Positions 1 to 6,624 of a DNA stretch of 6,624 bases are shown piece by piece. The translations under genes were made by a program, and so were the position numbers. This DNA is from Gammaproteobacteria bacterium (GTDB taxonomy: Bacteria; Pseudomonadota; Gammaproteobacteria; Burkholderiales; Thiobacillaceae): the NCBI GenBank assembly GCA_018820745.1, contig JAHJNP010000027.1, forward strand, positions 1-6,624, read 5' to 3'. Every line of letters starts with the position of its first letter. Positions within the stretch are counted from its first letter, which is position 1. Below the pieces are notes generated by a model. That model was given only the letters and a program-made list of their open reading frames with translations, was not told where the DNA came from and made no database searches.

Positions 1-442
1 TGACGTAGTCCATCATCGCCGCCAGCGTGGTCGACTTGCCCGAACCGGTCGGCCCGGTCACCAGCACGATGCCGCGCGGCTGGTCTGAGATTTCCTTGAA
101 AATGGGTGGGCAGTTGAGCTCTTCCAGCGACAGCACCTTCGATGGAATCGTCCGGAACACCGCGCCAGCGCCATATTGCTGGTTGAAGGCGTTGACTCGG
201 AAGCGCGCCAGCGAGGGGATTTCGAACGAGAAGTCGAGTTCGAGCGTTTCCTCGTACACCTTGCGCTGGCTGTCGTTCATGATGTCGTACACCATGCGGT
301 GCACGTCTTTGTGATCCATCGGCGGCAGGTTGATGCGGCGGATGTCGCCGTTGACCCGGATCATCGGCGGCAGGCTGGCCGACAGGTGAAGGTCGGACGC
401 CTTGTTTTTGACGGCAAAAGCCAGCAGTTCGGAAATATCCAC
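1..442 (-). CDS. pilT: Type IV pilus retraction ATPase PilT, N-terminal part (runs off left edge)
   Basis: PilT is a cytoplasmic hexameric ATPase that powers pilus retraction and twitching motility. The window holds 147 codons of a protein that is usually about 345 residues; the rest lies to the left. The start is a GTG at 440-442, because no ATG lies in frame nearby, a GAGG Shine-Dalgarno sits 5 nt upstream, and the N-terminus (MDISELLAFAVKNKASDLHL) matches the family start. Residues 1-100 form the PAS-like N-terminal domain, including the SDLHLS and PPMIRVNGDIRRI stretches typical of PilT. Walker A is GPTGSGKST at residues 130-138, with the catalytic Lys at 136. The ASDLHLS and IRRINLP wording favours PilT over PilB or PilU. 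In many Betaproteobacteria pilU follows pilT, which would lie outside the window. It is divergent from yggS across a 183-bp gap. Confidence 0.95.
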   Translation of the reverse strand, partial: MDISELLAFAVKNKASDLHLSASLPPMIRVNGDIRRINLPPMDHKDVHRMVYDIMNDSQRKVYEETLELDFSFEIPSLARFRVNAFNQQYGAGAVFRTIPSKVLSLEELNCPPIFKEISDQPRGIVLVTGPTGSGKSTTLAAMMDYV

Positions 443-625
443 GCGCGCCTCGTTCTGTAATGGATGGGGTTTTGACCAATATTGATCCGAAACGAAACAA
501 ATGAAACAGCCGGGGCGGGTGGCTTAACGAAAATGGTCTAAATCCGCGCTGCGTTTCGGATCAATATCAATTAAACCCAGGCTGTTATTGAACAACAATT
601 CAACTTGTTGAGTTTCTGTTCAATA
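443..625. promoter_or_regulatory. Divergent intergenic region between pilT and yggS
   Basis: This AT-richer gap separates two divergently read genes, so it should carry promoters for both pilT (leftward) and the yggS operon (rightward). I could not assign a convincing sigma-70 pair in either direction. A TTGACC at 472-477 resembles a -35 box but has no good -10 at 16-18 nt. The stretch carries two inverted repeats, listed separately. The role is inferred from position only. Confidence 0.6.
479..567. repeat. Perfect 16-bp inverted repeat with 57-bp spacer
   Basis: The left arm ATATTGATCCGAAACG (479-494) is the exact reverse complement of the right arm CGTTTCGGATCAATAT (552-567). The arms are far apart for an intrinsic terminator, and there is no T-run. 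They lie between divergent genes, 36 nt from the pilT start and 58 nt from the yggS start. Two copies of one operator in opposite orientation, or the ends of a small element, both fit; the sequence does not decide. Confidence 0.75.
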
Positions 626-626
626 A
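585..626 (+). repeat. Inverted repeat / possible hairpin abutting the yggS start
   Basis: TTATTGAACA (585-594) pairs perfectly with TGTTCAATAA (617-626) around a 22-nt loop. A smaller alternative stem, CAACAA (593-598) with TTGTTG (605-610), sits inside. The right arm ends on the A of the likely yggS ATG. In RNA this could mask the start, and in DNA it could be an operator. Pairing is seen directly; function is inferred, and the AT-rich stem would be only moderately stable. Confidence 0.5.
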
Positions 627-1378
627 TGAACGCAATGGATAACGGCCCGAATTTACCCAAACTTGAGTCCGGCACGCACCCTTTCGCCAGCACGCCATGC
701 GAGCGTTTGCGTGCCGTGCATGTGCGGATCGCGCGCGCCGCCGCCGACGCAGGGCGCGACGCGGCAACGGTGCGTCTGCTGGCGGCGAGCAAGACCTTTG
801 ACGCCGCCGAGGTACGCGCCATGGCGGCTTGCGGCCAGCATGAGTTCGGCGAGAACTATCTGCAGGAAGCACTGGAAAAACAGACGACCTTGCGTGATCT
901 GCAACTCGAATGGCATTTCATCGGGCCGATCCAGAGCAACAAGACGCGGGCGATTGCCGAGCATTTCAGCTGGGTGCACAGCGTGGACCGGCTGAAGATT
1001 GCCGAGCGGCTGTCCGCACAGCGTCCCCCCGACTTGCCGCCGCTGCAGGTGTGCATCGAGCTCAATGTCAGCGGCGAGGCCAGCAAGGGCGGGGTGGCCG
1101 TGGCTGAACTGCCCGTGCTGGCGGAGGCTGTTTCGCGGCTGCCGGGCCTGCGGTTGCGCGGGCTGATGGCGATTCCGGCCCCGGCGACCGATGTGGCCAC
1201 GCAGCGCGCCGCGTTCAGGCAGGTGCGCGAGGCATACGAAGCGCTGATCGCGCGCGGTCATGCGCTCGACACCCTGTCGATGGGCATGTCGGCCGATCTG
1301 GACGCGGCGATACGGGAAGGCGCAACCATCGTTCGAATCGGCACCGCACTTTTTGGTGAGAGGATAAAAAATGCATAA
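626..1378 (+). CDS. yggS: YggS-family PLP homeostasis protein (PLPBP)
   Basis: YggS/PROSC is a cytosolic, non-enzymatic PLP-binding protein with an alanine-racemase-like TIM barrel; it buffers pyridoxal phosphate and affects amino-acid and keto-acid pools. With the ATG at 626 the protein has 250 residues. The PLP lysine is K56 in LLAASKTF. Other family motifs are FGENYLQEA (74-82), HFIGPIQSNK (97-106), NVSGEASKGG (147-156), LSMGMSADLDAAI (217-229) and IVRIGTALFGER (235-246). The N-terminus is about 20 residues longer than E. coli YggS (K36, 234 aa). ATG 635 is an equally possible start, and a TTG at 605 would extend it further; none has a strong Shine-Dalgarno, and the residues before about 26 look non-conserved. 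It overlaps proC by 8 bp, a common pairing that suggests co-translation. Confidence 0.95.
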   Translation: MNAMDNGPNLPKLESGTHPFASTPCERLRAVHVRIARAAADAGRDAATVRLLAASKTFDAAEVRAMAACGQHEFGENYLQEALEKQTTLRDLQLEWHFIGPIQSNKTRAIAEHFSWVHSVDRLKIAERLSAQRPPDLPPLQVCIELNVSGEASKGGVAVAELPVLAEAVSRLPGLRLRGLMAIPAPATDVATQRAAFRQVREAYEALIARGHALDTLSMGMSADLDAAIREGATIVRIGTALFGERIKNA

Positions 1379-2186
1379 GGTCAGTTTTATAGGCGGCGGC
1401 AACATGGCGGCCGCCATCATCGGCGGCCTGATCGCCAGCGGCACCCAGCCCACCGACATCGAGGTGGTTGAAATCAATGCCGATGCACGCGGGCAGCTGG
1501 CTGCGCGCTTCGGCGTGGTGACGCATTCGGACCTGTCGCAGGCGCGGCTGCATGCCCTGATCGTGCTGGCGGTGAAGCCGCAAAGTCTGCCCGAAGTGGC
1601 GGCTGCGCTGGCGTTGCGTCTTGCCGGCCAACTGGTGGTGTCGATTGCCGCCGGGGTGCGGGTGGCCGACCTCGGCCGCTGGCTGGGGGGGCACACGCGG
1701 ATCGTGCGCGCCATGCCCAACACCCCGGCGCTGGTGCAGGCCGGGATTGCCGGGCTGTTTGCGTCACCCGCGGTCAACCAGGATTCGCGCTCGCAGGCCG
1801 AAGCGGTGCTGCGTGCCGTCGGTGGCGTGGTGTGGGTGGAGGACGAGCCGCAGCTGGATGCGGTGACCGCGGTGTCGGGCAGCGGCCCGGCCTATGTGTT
1901 TTATTTTCTCGAGTCGCTGGAAGCCGCTGCGGTGGCGCAGGGGCTGGCGCCGGCTACCGCGCGCCAGCTGGCGCTGCAGACCTTTTTCGGCGCGGCCAAG
2001 CTGGCGCTGGAATCGGGCGAGGAACCGGCCGTACTGCGGCAGCGCGTCACCTCCCGGGGCGGCACCACCGAACGCGGCATTGCCGCGCTGGAAGCTGCCG
2101 CGGTCAAGCAGGCCATTGGTCAGGCGGTGGAGGCAGCGAGTCGCCGCAGTGCCGAACTCGGTGATGAGCTGGGGCGCCTGGCATGA
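1371..2186 (+). CDS. proC: Pyrroline-5-carboxylate reductase
   Basis: ProC reduces 1-pyrroline-5-carboxylate to L-proline with NAD(P)H, the last step of proline synthesis, in the cytoplasm. The 271-residue length is normal for the family. The N-terminal Rossmann fold opens with IGGGNMA (7-13). Further landmarks are VKPQ (68-71), RAMPNTPA (113-120), the substrate-site motif AVSGSGPAYVFYF (167-179) and the signature segment VTSRGGTTERGI (226-237) in the C-terminal dimerisation domain. The ATG at 1371 has AGGA at 1361-1364, 6 nt upstream, and lies inside the 3' end of yggS. The stop overlaps the yggT start (ATGA at 2183-2186). No missing key residues were seen. Confidence 0.97.
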   Translation: MHKVSFIGGGNMAAAIIGGLIASGTQPTDIEVVEINADARGQLAARFGVVTHSDLSQARLHALIVLAVKPQSLPEVAAALALRLAGQLVVSIAAGVRVADLGRWLGGHTRIVRAMPNTPALVQAGIAGLFASPAVNQDSRSQAEAVLRAVGGVVWVEDEPQLDAVTAVSGSGPAYVFYFLESLEAAAVAQGLAPATARQLALQTFFGAAKLALESGEEPAVLRQRVTSRGGTTERGIAALEAAAVKQAIGQAVEAASRRSAELGDELGRLA

Positions 2187-2758
2187 TCGAAGCCGCATTG
2201 AAATTTCTCATCCAGACGCTGGGCAACCTGTTTGTCATCGCGGTGTTGCTGCGCTTCATGATGCAGCTGTTCCGGGTGCCGTTCCGCAATCCCTTCGCCC
2301 AGTTTATCGTCGCCATCACCGACTTTGCGGTGAAACCGCTGCGCCGGGTGGTGCCGGGCTTGTGGGGCCTCGACTGGGCGTGCCTGGCGCTCGCCTGGCT
2401 GGTCGAGCTGGTGGTGGTGACGGCCGGCTATTGGCTGGATGGCTTTCCGTTCGCGCTGGCAGGCGGCAAGGTCTGGCCGGTGATGATGGGACTGGCGGCG
2501 GTGCGGCTGATGAGCCTGACGGTCTACCTGGTCATCGGCCTGACCCTGATCCGGGCGGTATTGTCGTGGGTCAATTCCAATACGCCACTGATGCCGGTGG
2601 TGTATGCGCTGACCGAACCCTTCCTGCGCCCGCTGCGGCGCATCGTTCCCATGGTCTCCAATATCGATTTGACGCCGCTGGTGCTGTTCATCCTGTGCCA
2701 GCTGGTGCTGATGGTGCCGGTGCTGGCACTGGAGCGGGCGCTGCTTGGCTCCCTCTGA
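2183..2758 (+). CDS. yggT: YggT family integral membrane protein (two YGGT repeats)
   Basis: This is a 191-residue inner-membrane protein of the YggT/YlmG family. Members are linked to membrane organisation, cell division or osmotic stress in other organisms; the molecular role is not settled. Two tandem YGGT units are visible. The first has a hydrophobic segment around 9-30, then RVPFRNPFAQFI and KPLRRVVP (51-58). The second has hydrophobic segments near 103-130, then NTPLMPVVYALTEPFLRPL and RRIVP (152-156). Further hydrophobic stretches at about 66-83 and 164-184 give roughly four membrane segments. The two PLRR-VP motifs are basic and amphipathic and probably lie at the membrane surface. 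The ATG overlaps the proC stop by 4 bp, with a GGGG at 2171-2174 as a modest ribosome site. DUF167 normally follows this gene, as it does here in broken form. Confidence 0.93.
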   Translation: MIEAALKFLIQTLGNLFVIAVLLRFMMQLFRVPFRNPFAQFIVAITDFAVKPLRRVVPGLWGLDWACLALAWLVELVVVTAGYWLDGFPFALAGGKVWPVMMGLAAVRLMSLTVYLVIGLTLIRAVLSWVNSNTPLMPVVYALTEPFLRPLRRIVPMVSNIDLTPLVLFILCQLVLMVPVLALERALLGSL

Positions 2759-2829
2759 TTCGGTTTCTCTGCCGTGCTGATTGCACTGTCTTCGGCTCGT
2801 CATTCTCGCCACACCTGGTTTTGAAACAA

Positions 2830-3179
2830 ATGGCCCCCTGTCTGGGCGCGCCGCGACGGCGCCGACTGGCTGCTGGACCTGCATCTGCAGCCGGTGGAAA
2901 GGCCACTGCATTCGCCGGGAAACATGGCGGCGGACTGAAATTAAAGATTGCCGCGCCACCGGTCGATAAGAAGGCGAATGCGCATCTGCTGGCCTGGCTG
3001 GCCGCGCAACCGGGGGTGCCCAAGTCCGTGGTGCCCTAAAGGACTCCGATCCACTACGCGCCAAGGCACGTGTGGGTCGTGTGCGCCTGGTTCGCGGCGA
3101 AACCTCGCGGCAGAAGACCGTGGCGGTGTCGGGGGTTGAGACCCCTTGGCTTGATATCGAGAAAACCAATAGAGCATGA
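2830..3179 (+). pseudogene. yggU: DUF167/YggU family gene broken by three apparent single-base frameshifts
   Basis: DUF167 proteins are small (about 100 aa), conserved and of uncertain function, and usually follow yggT. Here the family sequence is spread over three frames. ATG 2830 opens frame 1, but WARRDGADWLLDLHLQP (2843-2893) is in frame 2. GGKATAFAGKHGG and the signature LKIAAPPVD.KANAHLLAWL then GVPKSVV (about 2893-3033) return to frame 1, which stops at 3037-3039. RLVRGETSRQKTVAVSG and the rest, to TGA 3177-3179, are in frame 3. The simplest repair is one C fewer in the C5 run at 2834-2838, one extra G near 2892-2897 and one extra G near 3031-3036, giving about 116 residues. The usual Gly before KANA is Lys here. 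The TGA overlaps the next gene's ATG. There is no good ribosome site and a 71-bp gap after yggT. Either a true pseudogene or homopolymer sequencing errors fits. Confidence 0.85.
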
Positions 3180-5080
3180 GCATCCATCTGGAACAGGAAG
3201 TTGCCGACTACAGCGCGCGGCGCATGCGGCTGGCAACCGCGATTACCGACTATGCCGACTGGCTCGACCGCCAGCACGGCATCGACGCCGAGCGCACTCT
3301 GCGGCTGGCCGATACCGCATCCAGTCTGCGCCAGGACAAGCTGGTGGTGGCCTTTGTCGCCGAGTTTTCGCGCGGCAAGACCGAACTCATCAACGCCCTG
3401 TTTTTTGCCGACCACGGCCAGCGCCTGCTGCCGTCCGACGCCGGCCGCACCACCATGTGCCCGACCGAGCTGTATGCCAGTGCGGACGAGCCGCCGAGTT
3501 TGCGCCTGCTGCCGATCGAAACCCGCCGCCGCAGCGAATCGCTGGCGCGTCTCAAGCACATGCCGATCGAGTGGTGCCGAGTGCTGCTCGACCCCATCGA
3601 CCCGCGCCAACTGCAGGAAAGCCTGAAAAAACTCACCGAAACCAAGTCCATGGCGGCGGCGGACGCCATCGAGATGGGGCTGTGGGACAGCGAGGATCCG
3701 GGCGAGCGCCATCTGCTGCGCGACGACGGCACGGTTGAGGTACCAGCCTGGCGTTATGGCATGGTCAACTATCCGCATCCGCTGCTGCAGGCCGGGTTGA
3801 CGATCCTGGACACCCCCGGGCTCAACGCGCTGGGGGCGGAGCCCGAACTCACCCTGTCGGTCATCCCCAGTGCGCATGCGGTGATGTATCTGCTGGCGAC
3901 CGATACCGGGGTGACACGCTCGGATCTTGAAATCTGGCAGAAGCATGTGCATCGCCATGCCAATTACCACGTGGCGGTGCTGAACAAGATCGACATGCTA
4001 TGGGACGAGCTGAAGAGCGATTCCGAGGTGCAGGCCACCATCGAGCGCCAGGCCGAAGAAACCGCGCGCGTGCTGAAGCTGCCGCGCAGCCGGGTGTTTG
4101 CCGTGTCGGCGCAGAAAGCGCTGGTGGCCACCATCCGCGGCGATGCCGCCTTGCGCGTGCGCTCCGGCATCGAGTCGCTGGAATACCTGCTGGCACACCA
4201 GGTGATCCCGGCACGGCGCGACATGCTCTACCACGCGGTCAGCCACGAGGTGGTGTCGCTGCTCGACGAGAGCCAGGTCGACCTGTCCGCACGGCTCAAG
4301 CGCAGCAGCGACGAACTGATCCAGCTCAGCCAGCTGTCGGGCAAGAATCGCGAACTGATCGAGCAGACGCGCGCCAGCCTGCAGCAGGAAAAGGATGGCT
4401 ACGACGTCATCGCTGACCAGTTCCGTGTCACCCGCAAGATGGTGCAGGGCCAAGGCGACCACCTGCTGTCGCACCTGTCGGAAGAGACGCTGGACACGAT
4501 TCTGAAAGCTGGCCGCGAGGCGACGGAAGGCAGCTGGACCACGCGCGGGCTGACCAGCGGCATCCGCCAGTTGAGCGTGCAAATGGGGGCGCGCTTCCAG
4601 CAGGCGGCCCAGCTTGCCGACAGCATGCTGGATACGCTTGACCAGGCCTATATCCGCTTTCATCGCCAGCACAACCTGCCGAAAATGCAGGTGCCGCGTC
4701 TCGATCTGGGCGCCTATCGCAACCGGCTGGAAATGCTGACGCGTGAGACCGAGGCTTTCTGCAAGGACCCCGCCAACCTGATGCTGGAAAAACGTTTCAT
4801 GATCCGGCGCTTTTATGCCGGTCTGGCCGAAGAGTCACGCAAGGCCTTCAGGCTGGCGCGGGTGGAAGCCGAACGCTGGCTGCGCATCACGCTTGATCCG
4901 ATCATGACGCGCATCCGCGAGCACAAGCAGTATCTCGACACGCGGCTGGCCAGCCTGCAGCGGATTCTGGAGAACATGGGCACGCTGCACAGCCGCATGG
5001 CGCAGGTCAAGCAGGAGATCGGCGAACTGCGCCAGGACAAGCTGGAATTGGAACGGCTTGCCGAGCAGCTCGTGGTTTAG
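3176..5080 (+). CDS. Dynamin-like GTPase family protein
   Basis: This is a 634-residue GTPase resembling bacterial dynamin-family proteins, which remodel or sense membranes; no specific substrate can be named. G-motifs occur in order: G1 AEFSRGKT (62-69, then ELINAL), G2 candidate Thr92/93 in RTTMCPTEL, G3 DTPG (212-215), G4 NKID (270-273) and G5 SA (311-312). The first G1 position, usually Gly, is Ala62, and Arg66 precedes GK; both may alter nucleotide handling. The region after about 350 is long, charged and helical, with likely coiled-coil stretches at 365-425 and 580-632. I see no transmembrane segment or clear hydrophobic paddle, so membrane contact would be peripheral. The ATG overlaps the yggU stop (ATGA at 3176-3179) and its own ribosome site is weak, suggesting coupling to the upstream gene. 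Only 33 bp separate it from the convergent ptsI stop. A related stress- or division-linked GTPase is possible. Confidence 0.85.
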   Translation: MSIHLEQEVADYSARRMRLATAITDYADWLDRQHGIDAERTLRLADTASSLRQDKLVVAFVAEFSRGKTELINALFFADHGQRLLPSDAGRTTMCPTELYASADEPPSLRLLPIETRRRSESLARLKHMPIEWCRVLLDPIDPRQLQESLKKLTETKSMAAADAIEMGLWDSEDPGERHLLRDDGTVEVPAWRYGMVNYPHPLLQAGLTILDTPGLNALGAEPELTLSVIPSAHAVMYLLATDTGVTRSDLEIWQKHVHRHANYHVAVLNKIDMLWDELKSDSEVQATIERQAEETARVLKLPRSRVFAVSAQKALVATIRGDAALRVRSGIESLEYLLAHQVIPARRDMLYHAVSHEVVSLLDESQVDLSARLKRSSDELIQLSQLSGKNRELIEQTRASLQQEKDGYDVIADQFRVTRKMVQGQGDHLLSHLSEETLDTILKAGREATEGSWTTRGLTSGIRQLSVQMGARFQQAAQLADSMLDTLDQAYIRFHRQHNLPKMQVPRLDLGAYRNRLEMLTRETEAFCKDPANLMLEKRFMIRRFYAGLAEESRKAFRLARVEAERWLRITLDPIMTRIREHKQYLDTRLASLQRILENMGTLHSRMAQVKQEIGELRQDKLELERLAEQLVV

Positions 5081-5113
5081 GAAACGACCGAAACCGACAA
5101 GACGGCCCGGTTC

Positions 5114-6624
5114 CTAGCCGTTGAGCCGATTCAGCAACAGCGCCGTCCTGTCCGGGTCGGTGTTCTTCAGCAGCCGCTGCGCCATCGGCGTCAACGCATC
5201 CAGGTGAGACTTCAGGACCTGCTGCTTGACCTGCAGCAGGCTGGCCGGCTGCATCGAGAACGTCCGCAGGCCCAGTCCCAGCAGCAGCCGTGTCAACTGT
5301 GGATCGCCCGCCATTTCCCCGCATACCGAGACCGGCTTGCCTGCCTTGGCGCCGGCGCGCAGCGTGTACTGGATCAGGTTGAGCACTGCCGGATGCAGCG
5401 GGTCGTACAGATGCGACACGCTGTCGTCGGCGCGGTCGATCGCCAGCGTGTACTGGATCAGGTCGTTGGTGCCGATCGACAGGAAGTCCAGCTGCTCGGC
5501 AAAGAACCCGGCCGAGAGCGCGGCGGCGGGCACCTCGATCATGCCGCCGAGCGGGATGCCTTCGTCGAATTTCAGACCGTCTTTGCGCAGGGAGTTGCGG
5601 GCTTCGTCGATGCGTTGCAGCGTCTGCCGCAACTCCATGAAACTCACCAGCATGGGGATGAGGATGCGCACCTTGCCGTGGATCGACGCCCGCAGGATCG
5701 CGCGCAGCTGGGTCTGAAACAGCCCCGGCTCGGCCAGGCACAGGCGGATCGCGCGCAGGCCCAGCGCCGGATTGTCGGCCACGTTGTGGCCCCACGGCGC
5801 CTGCTTGTCGGCGCCCAGGTCAAGCGTGCGGATGGTGACCGGCTTGCCGTCCAGCGCCTCGGCCACCGCCTTGTAGGATTCGTACTGCTCGTCCTCGCTC
5901 GGCAGGTCGCTGCGGTTGAGAAACAGGAATTCGCTGCGGAACAGGCCGATGCCATGCGCGCCTGAGGCCATCACCGCATCGACGTCGCCGAGCAACTCGA
6001 TGTTCGCCATCAGCTCGATCGGGGTGCCGTCGAGCGTCGACGACTTGCTGGTTTTCAGCCGCTTCAGCTTGTCGGTGTCGATGCGCCACTGGTTCTGCCG
6101 CAGGCGGTATTCGGCCAGCACCGATTCGTCCGGATTGACGATCACCACGCCGTCGCGGCCGTCGACGATCAAGAGGTCGTGGTCGCGGATCAGGCCGCGC
6201 GCATTGTGCAGCGCCATCACCGACGGCATCGCCATGCTGCGCGCCAGGATCGCGGTGTGCGAGGTGGCGCCGCCGAGGTCGGTGATGAAGGCGGCGAAAT
6301 GCACGTTCTTGAACAGGACCATGTCGGCCGGCGACAGCTCGTGCGCGACCAGGATGCGCTCGACGCCGAAGTCGACATCCAGCGGCAGATGGCTGGGGTG
6401 GCCGGTCAGCGCCTTCAGCACCCGCTGCACCACCTGTACCACGTCCTCCTGACGGCTCCTCAGGTAGGCGTCGTCGATTTCCTCGAAACGCGCGACCAGT
6501 GCTTCCATCTGCTGCGCCAGCGCCCACTCGGCGTTGCACTGGGTTTCGCGGATCAGACGCTTGGGTTCCTCGGCGATCATCGAATCGCCGAGGAACATCA
6601 GGTGCATGTCGAGAAATGCGGACA
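5114..6624 (-). CDS. ptsI: PTS enzyme I (PEP-protein phosphotransferase), N-terminus beyond right edge
   Basis: Enzyme I takes phosphate from phosphoenolpyruvate onto a histidine and passes it to HPr, the first step of the PTS phosphorelay, in the cytoplasm. About 502 residues are visible of a protein usually near 575, so roughly 70 N-terminal residues lie outside. Reading continues unbroken (SAFLDMHLMFLGD) through the Met codon at 6605-6607, so that Met is internal. The phosphohistidine motif GGATSHTAILAR has its His at 6257-6259. The PEP-binding signature DFLSIGTNDLIQYTLAIDR lies at about 5434-5490, and the active-site Cys in VCGEMAGD at 5321-5323. His-to-Cys spacing is 312 residues, against 313 in E. 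coli enzyme I. The gene ends at TAG 5114-5116. Many Betaproteobacteria keep only a partial PTS, with enzyme I and HPr feeding regulatory EIIA proteins; ptsH would be expected just upstream, outside the window. Confidence 0.97.
   Translation of the reverse strand, partial: SAFLDMHLMFLGDSMIAEEPKRLIRETQCNAEWALAQQMEALVARFEEIDDAYLRSRQEDVVQVVQRVLKALTGHPSHLPLDVDFGVERILVAHELSPADMVLFKNVHFAAFITDLGGATSHTAILARSMAMPSVMALHNARGLIRDHDLLIVDGRDGVVIVNPDESVLAEYRLRQNQWRIDTDKLKRLKTSKSSTLDGTPIELMANIELLGDVDAVMASGAHGIGLFRSEFLFLNRSDLPSEDEQYESYKAVAEALDGKPVTIRTLDLGADKQAPWGHNVADNPALGLRAIRLCLAEPGLFQTQLRAILRASIHGKVRILIPMLVSFMELRQTLQRIDEARNSLRKDGLKFDEGIPLGGMIEVPAAALSAGFFAEQLDFLSIGTNDLIQYTLAIDRADDSVSHLYDPLHPAVLNLIQYTLRAGAKAGKPVSVCGEMAGDPQLTRLLLGLGLRTFSMQPASLLQVKQQVLKSHLDALTPMAQRLLKNTDPDRTALLLNRLNG

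Noticed and set aside
472..500. Sigma-70 promoter with TTGACC as -35
   Set aside because: The hexamer 17 nt downstream is AAACAA, a poor -10 match, so I could not support it.
653..1777. Minus-strand open frame of 374 codons opposite yggS and proC
   Set aside because: Same GC-driven antisense pattern; both sense genes carry full family motifs.
1894..3039. Plus-strand open frame of 381 codons crossing proC, yggT and the yggU region
   Set aside because: Only its last part (from about 2893) is genuine DUF167 sequence; the rest is out of frame with proC and yggT and has low-complexity composition.
2830..3179. Programmed frameshifting to express yggU
   Set aside because: Three separate shifts would be needed, with no classic slippery heptamer at the sites; mutation or sequencing error is simpler.
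2120..3970. Long minus-strand open frame of 616 codons opposite yggT, yggU and the GTPase
   Set aside because: It is rich in Arg, His, Gln and Pro, matches no family I know, and lies opposite clearly conserved genes. Long antisense frames are expected in high-GC DNA.
5204..5965. Plus-strand open frame of 253 codons opposite ptsI
   Set aside because: Shadow of ptsI, which has its catalytic motifs intact on the minus strand.

Overview
The window is about 63% GC by eye (not computed), densely packed DNA that looks like a Betaproteobacterium. The visible evidence is a PilT gene divergent from a yggS-proC-yggT cluster, together with a PTS enzyme I gene. Protein style and gene order suggest the Nitrosomonadales/Thiobacillus-like part of the class. 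That placement is inference from gene content, not from a marker gene.

Layout, left to right. (1) Positions 1-442, minus strand: the first 147 codons of pilT, the type IV pilus retraction ATPase, running off the left edge. (2) Positions 443-625: a divergent intergenic region with a perfect 16-bp inverted repeat and a second inverted repeat that runs into the yggS start. (3) Positions 626-5080, plus strand: a tightly packed run of yggS (PLP homeostasis), proC (pyrroline-5-carboxylate reductase), yggT (YGGT-repeat membrane protein), a frame-disrupted yggU/DUF167 gene, and a large dynamin-like GTPase. yggS/proC overlap by 8 bp, proC/yggT by 4 bp, and the yggU remnant and the GTPase by 4 bp. This suggests one operon with translational coupling. 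(4) Positions 5114-6624, minus strand: most of ptsI (enzyme I of the phosphotransferase system), converging on the GTPase gene and running off the right edge.

How the genes fit together: YggS and ProC supply PLP homeostasis and the last step of proline synthesis. YggT is a small inner-membrane protein commonly linked to this cluster. The DUF167 gene normally follows yggT, but here it needs three single-base corrections to read through. The GTPase is the least characterised gene. It has recognisable G1-G5 motifs, an atypical G1, long helical C-terminal regions and no obvious membrane segment. Its position behind yggT/yggU is the main clue to its role.

Most interesting points: the multiply frameshifted yggU gene sitting between yggT and the GTPase, its in-frame-like internal insert, the unusual GTPase, and the perfect inverted repeat between pilT and yggS. 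I found no RNA genes, CRISPR arrays, insertion sequences or new defence system. Genes other than yggU look ordinary and intact.
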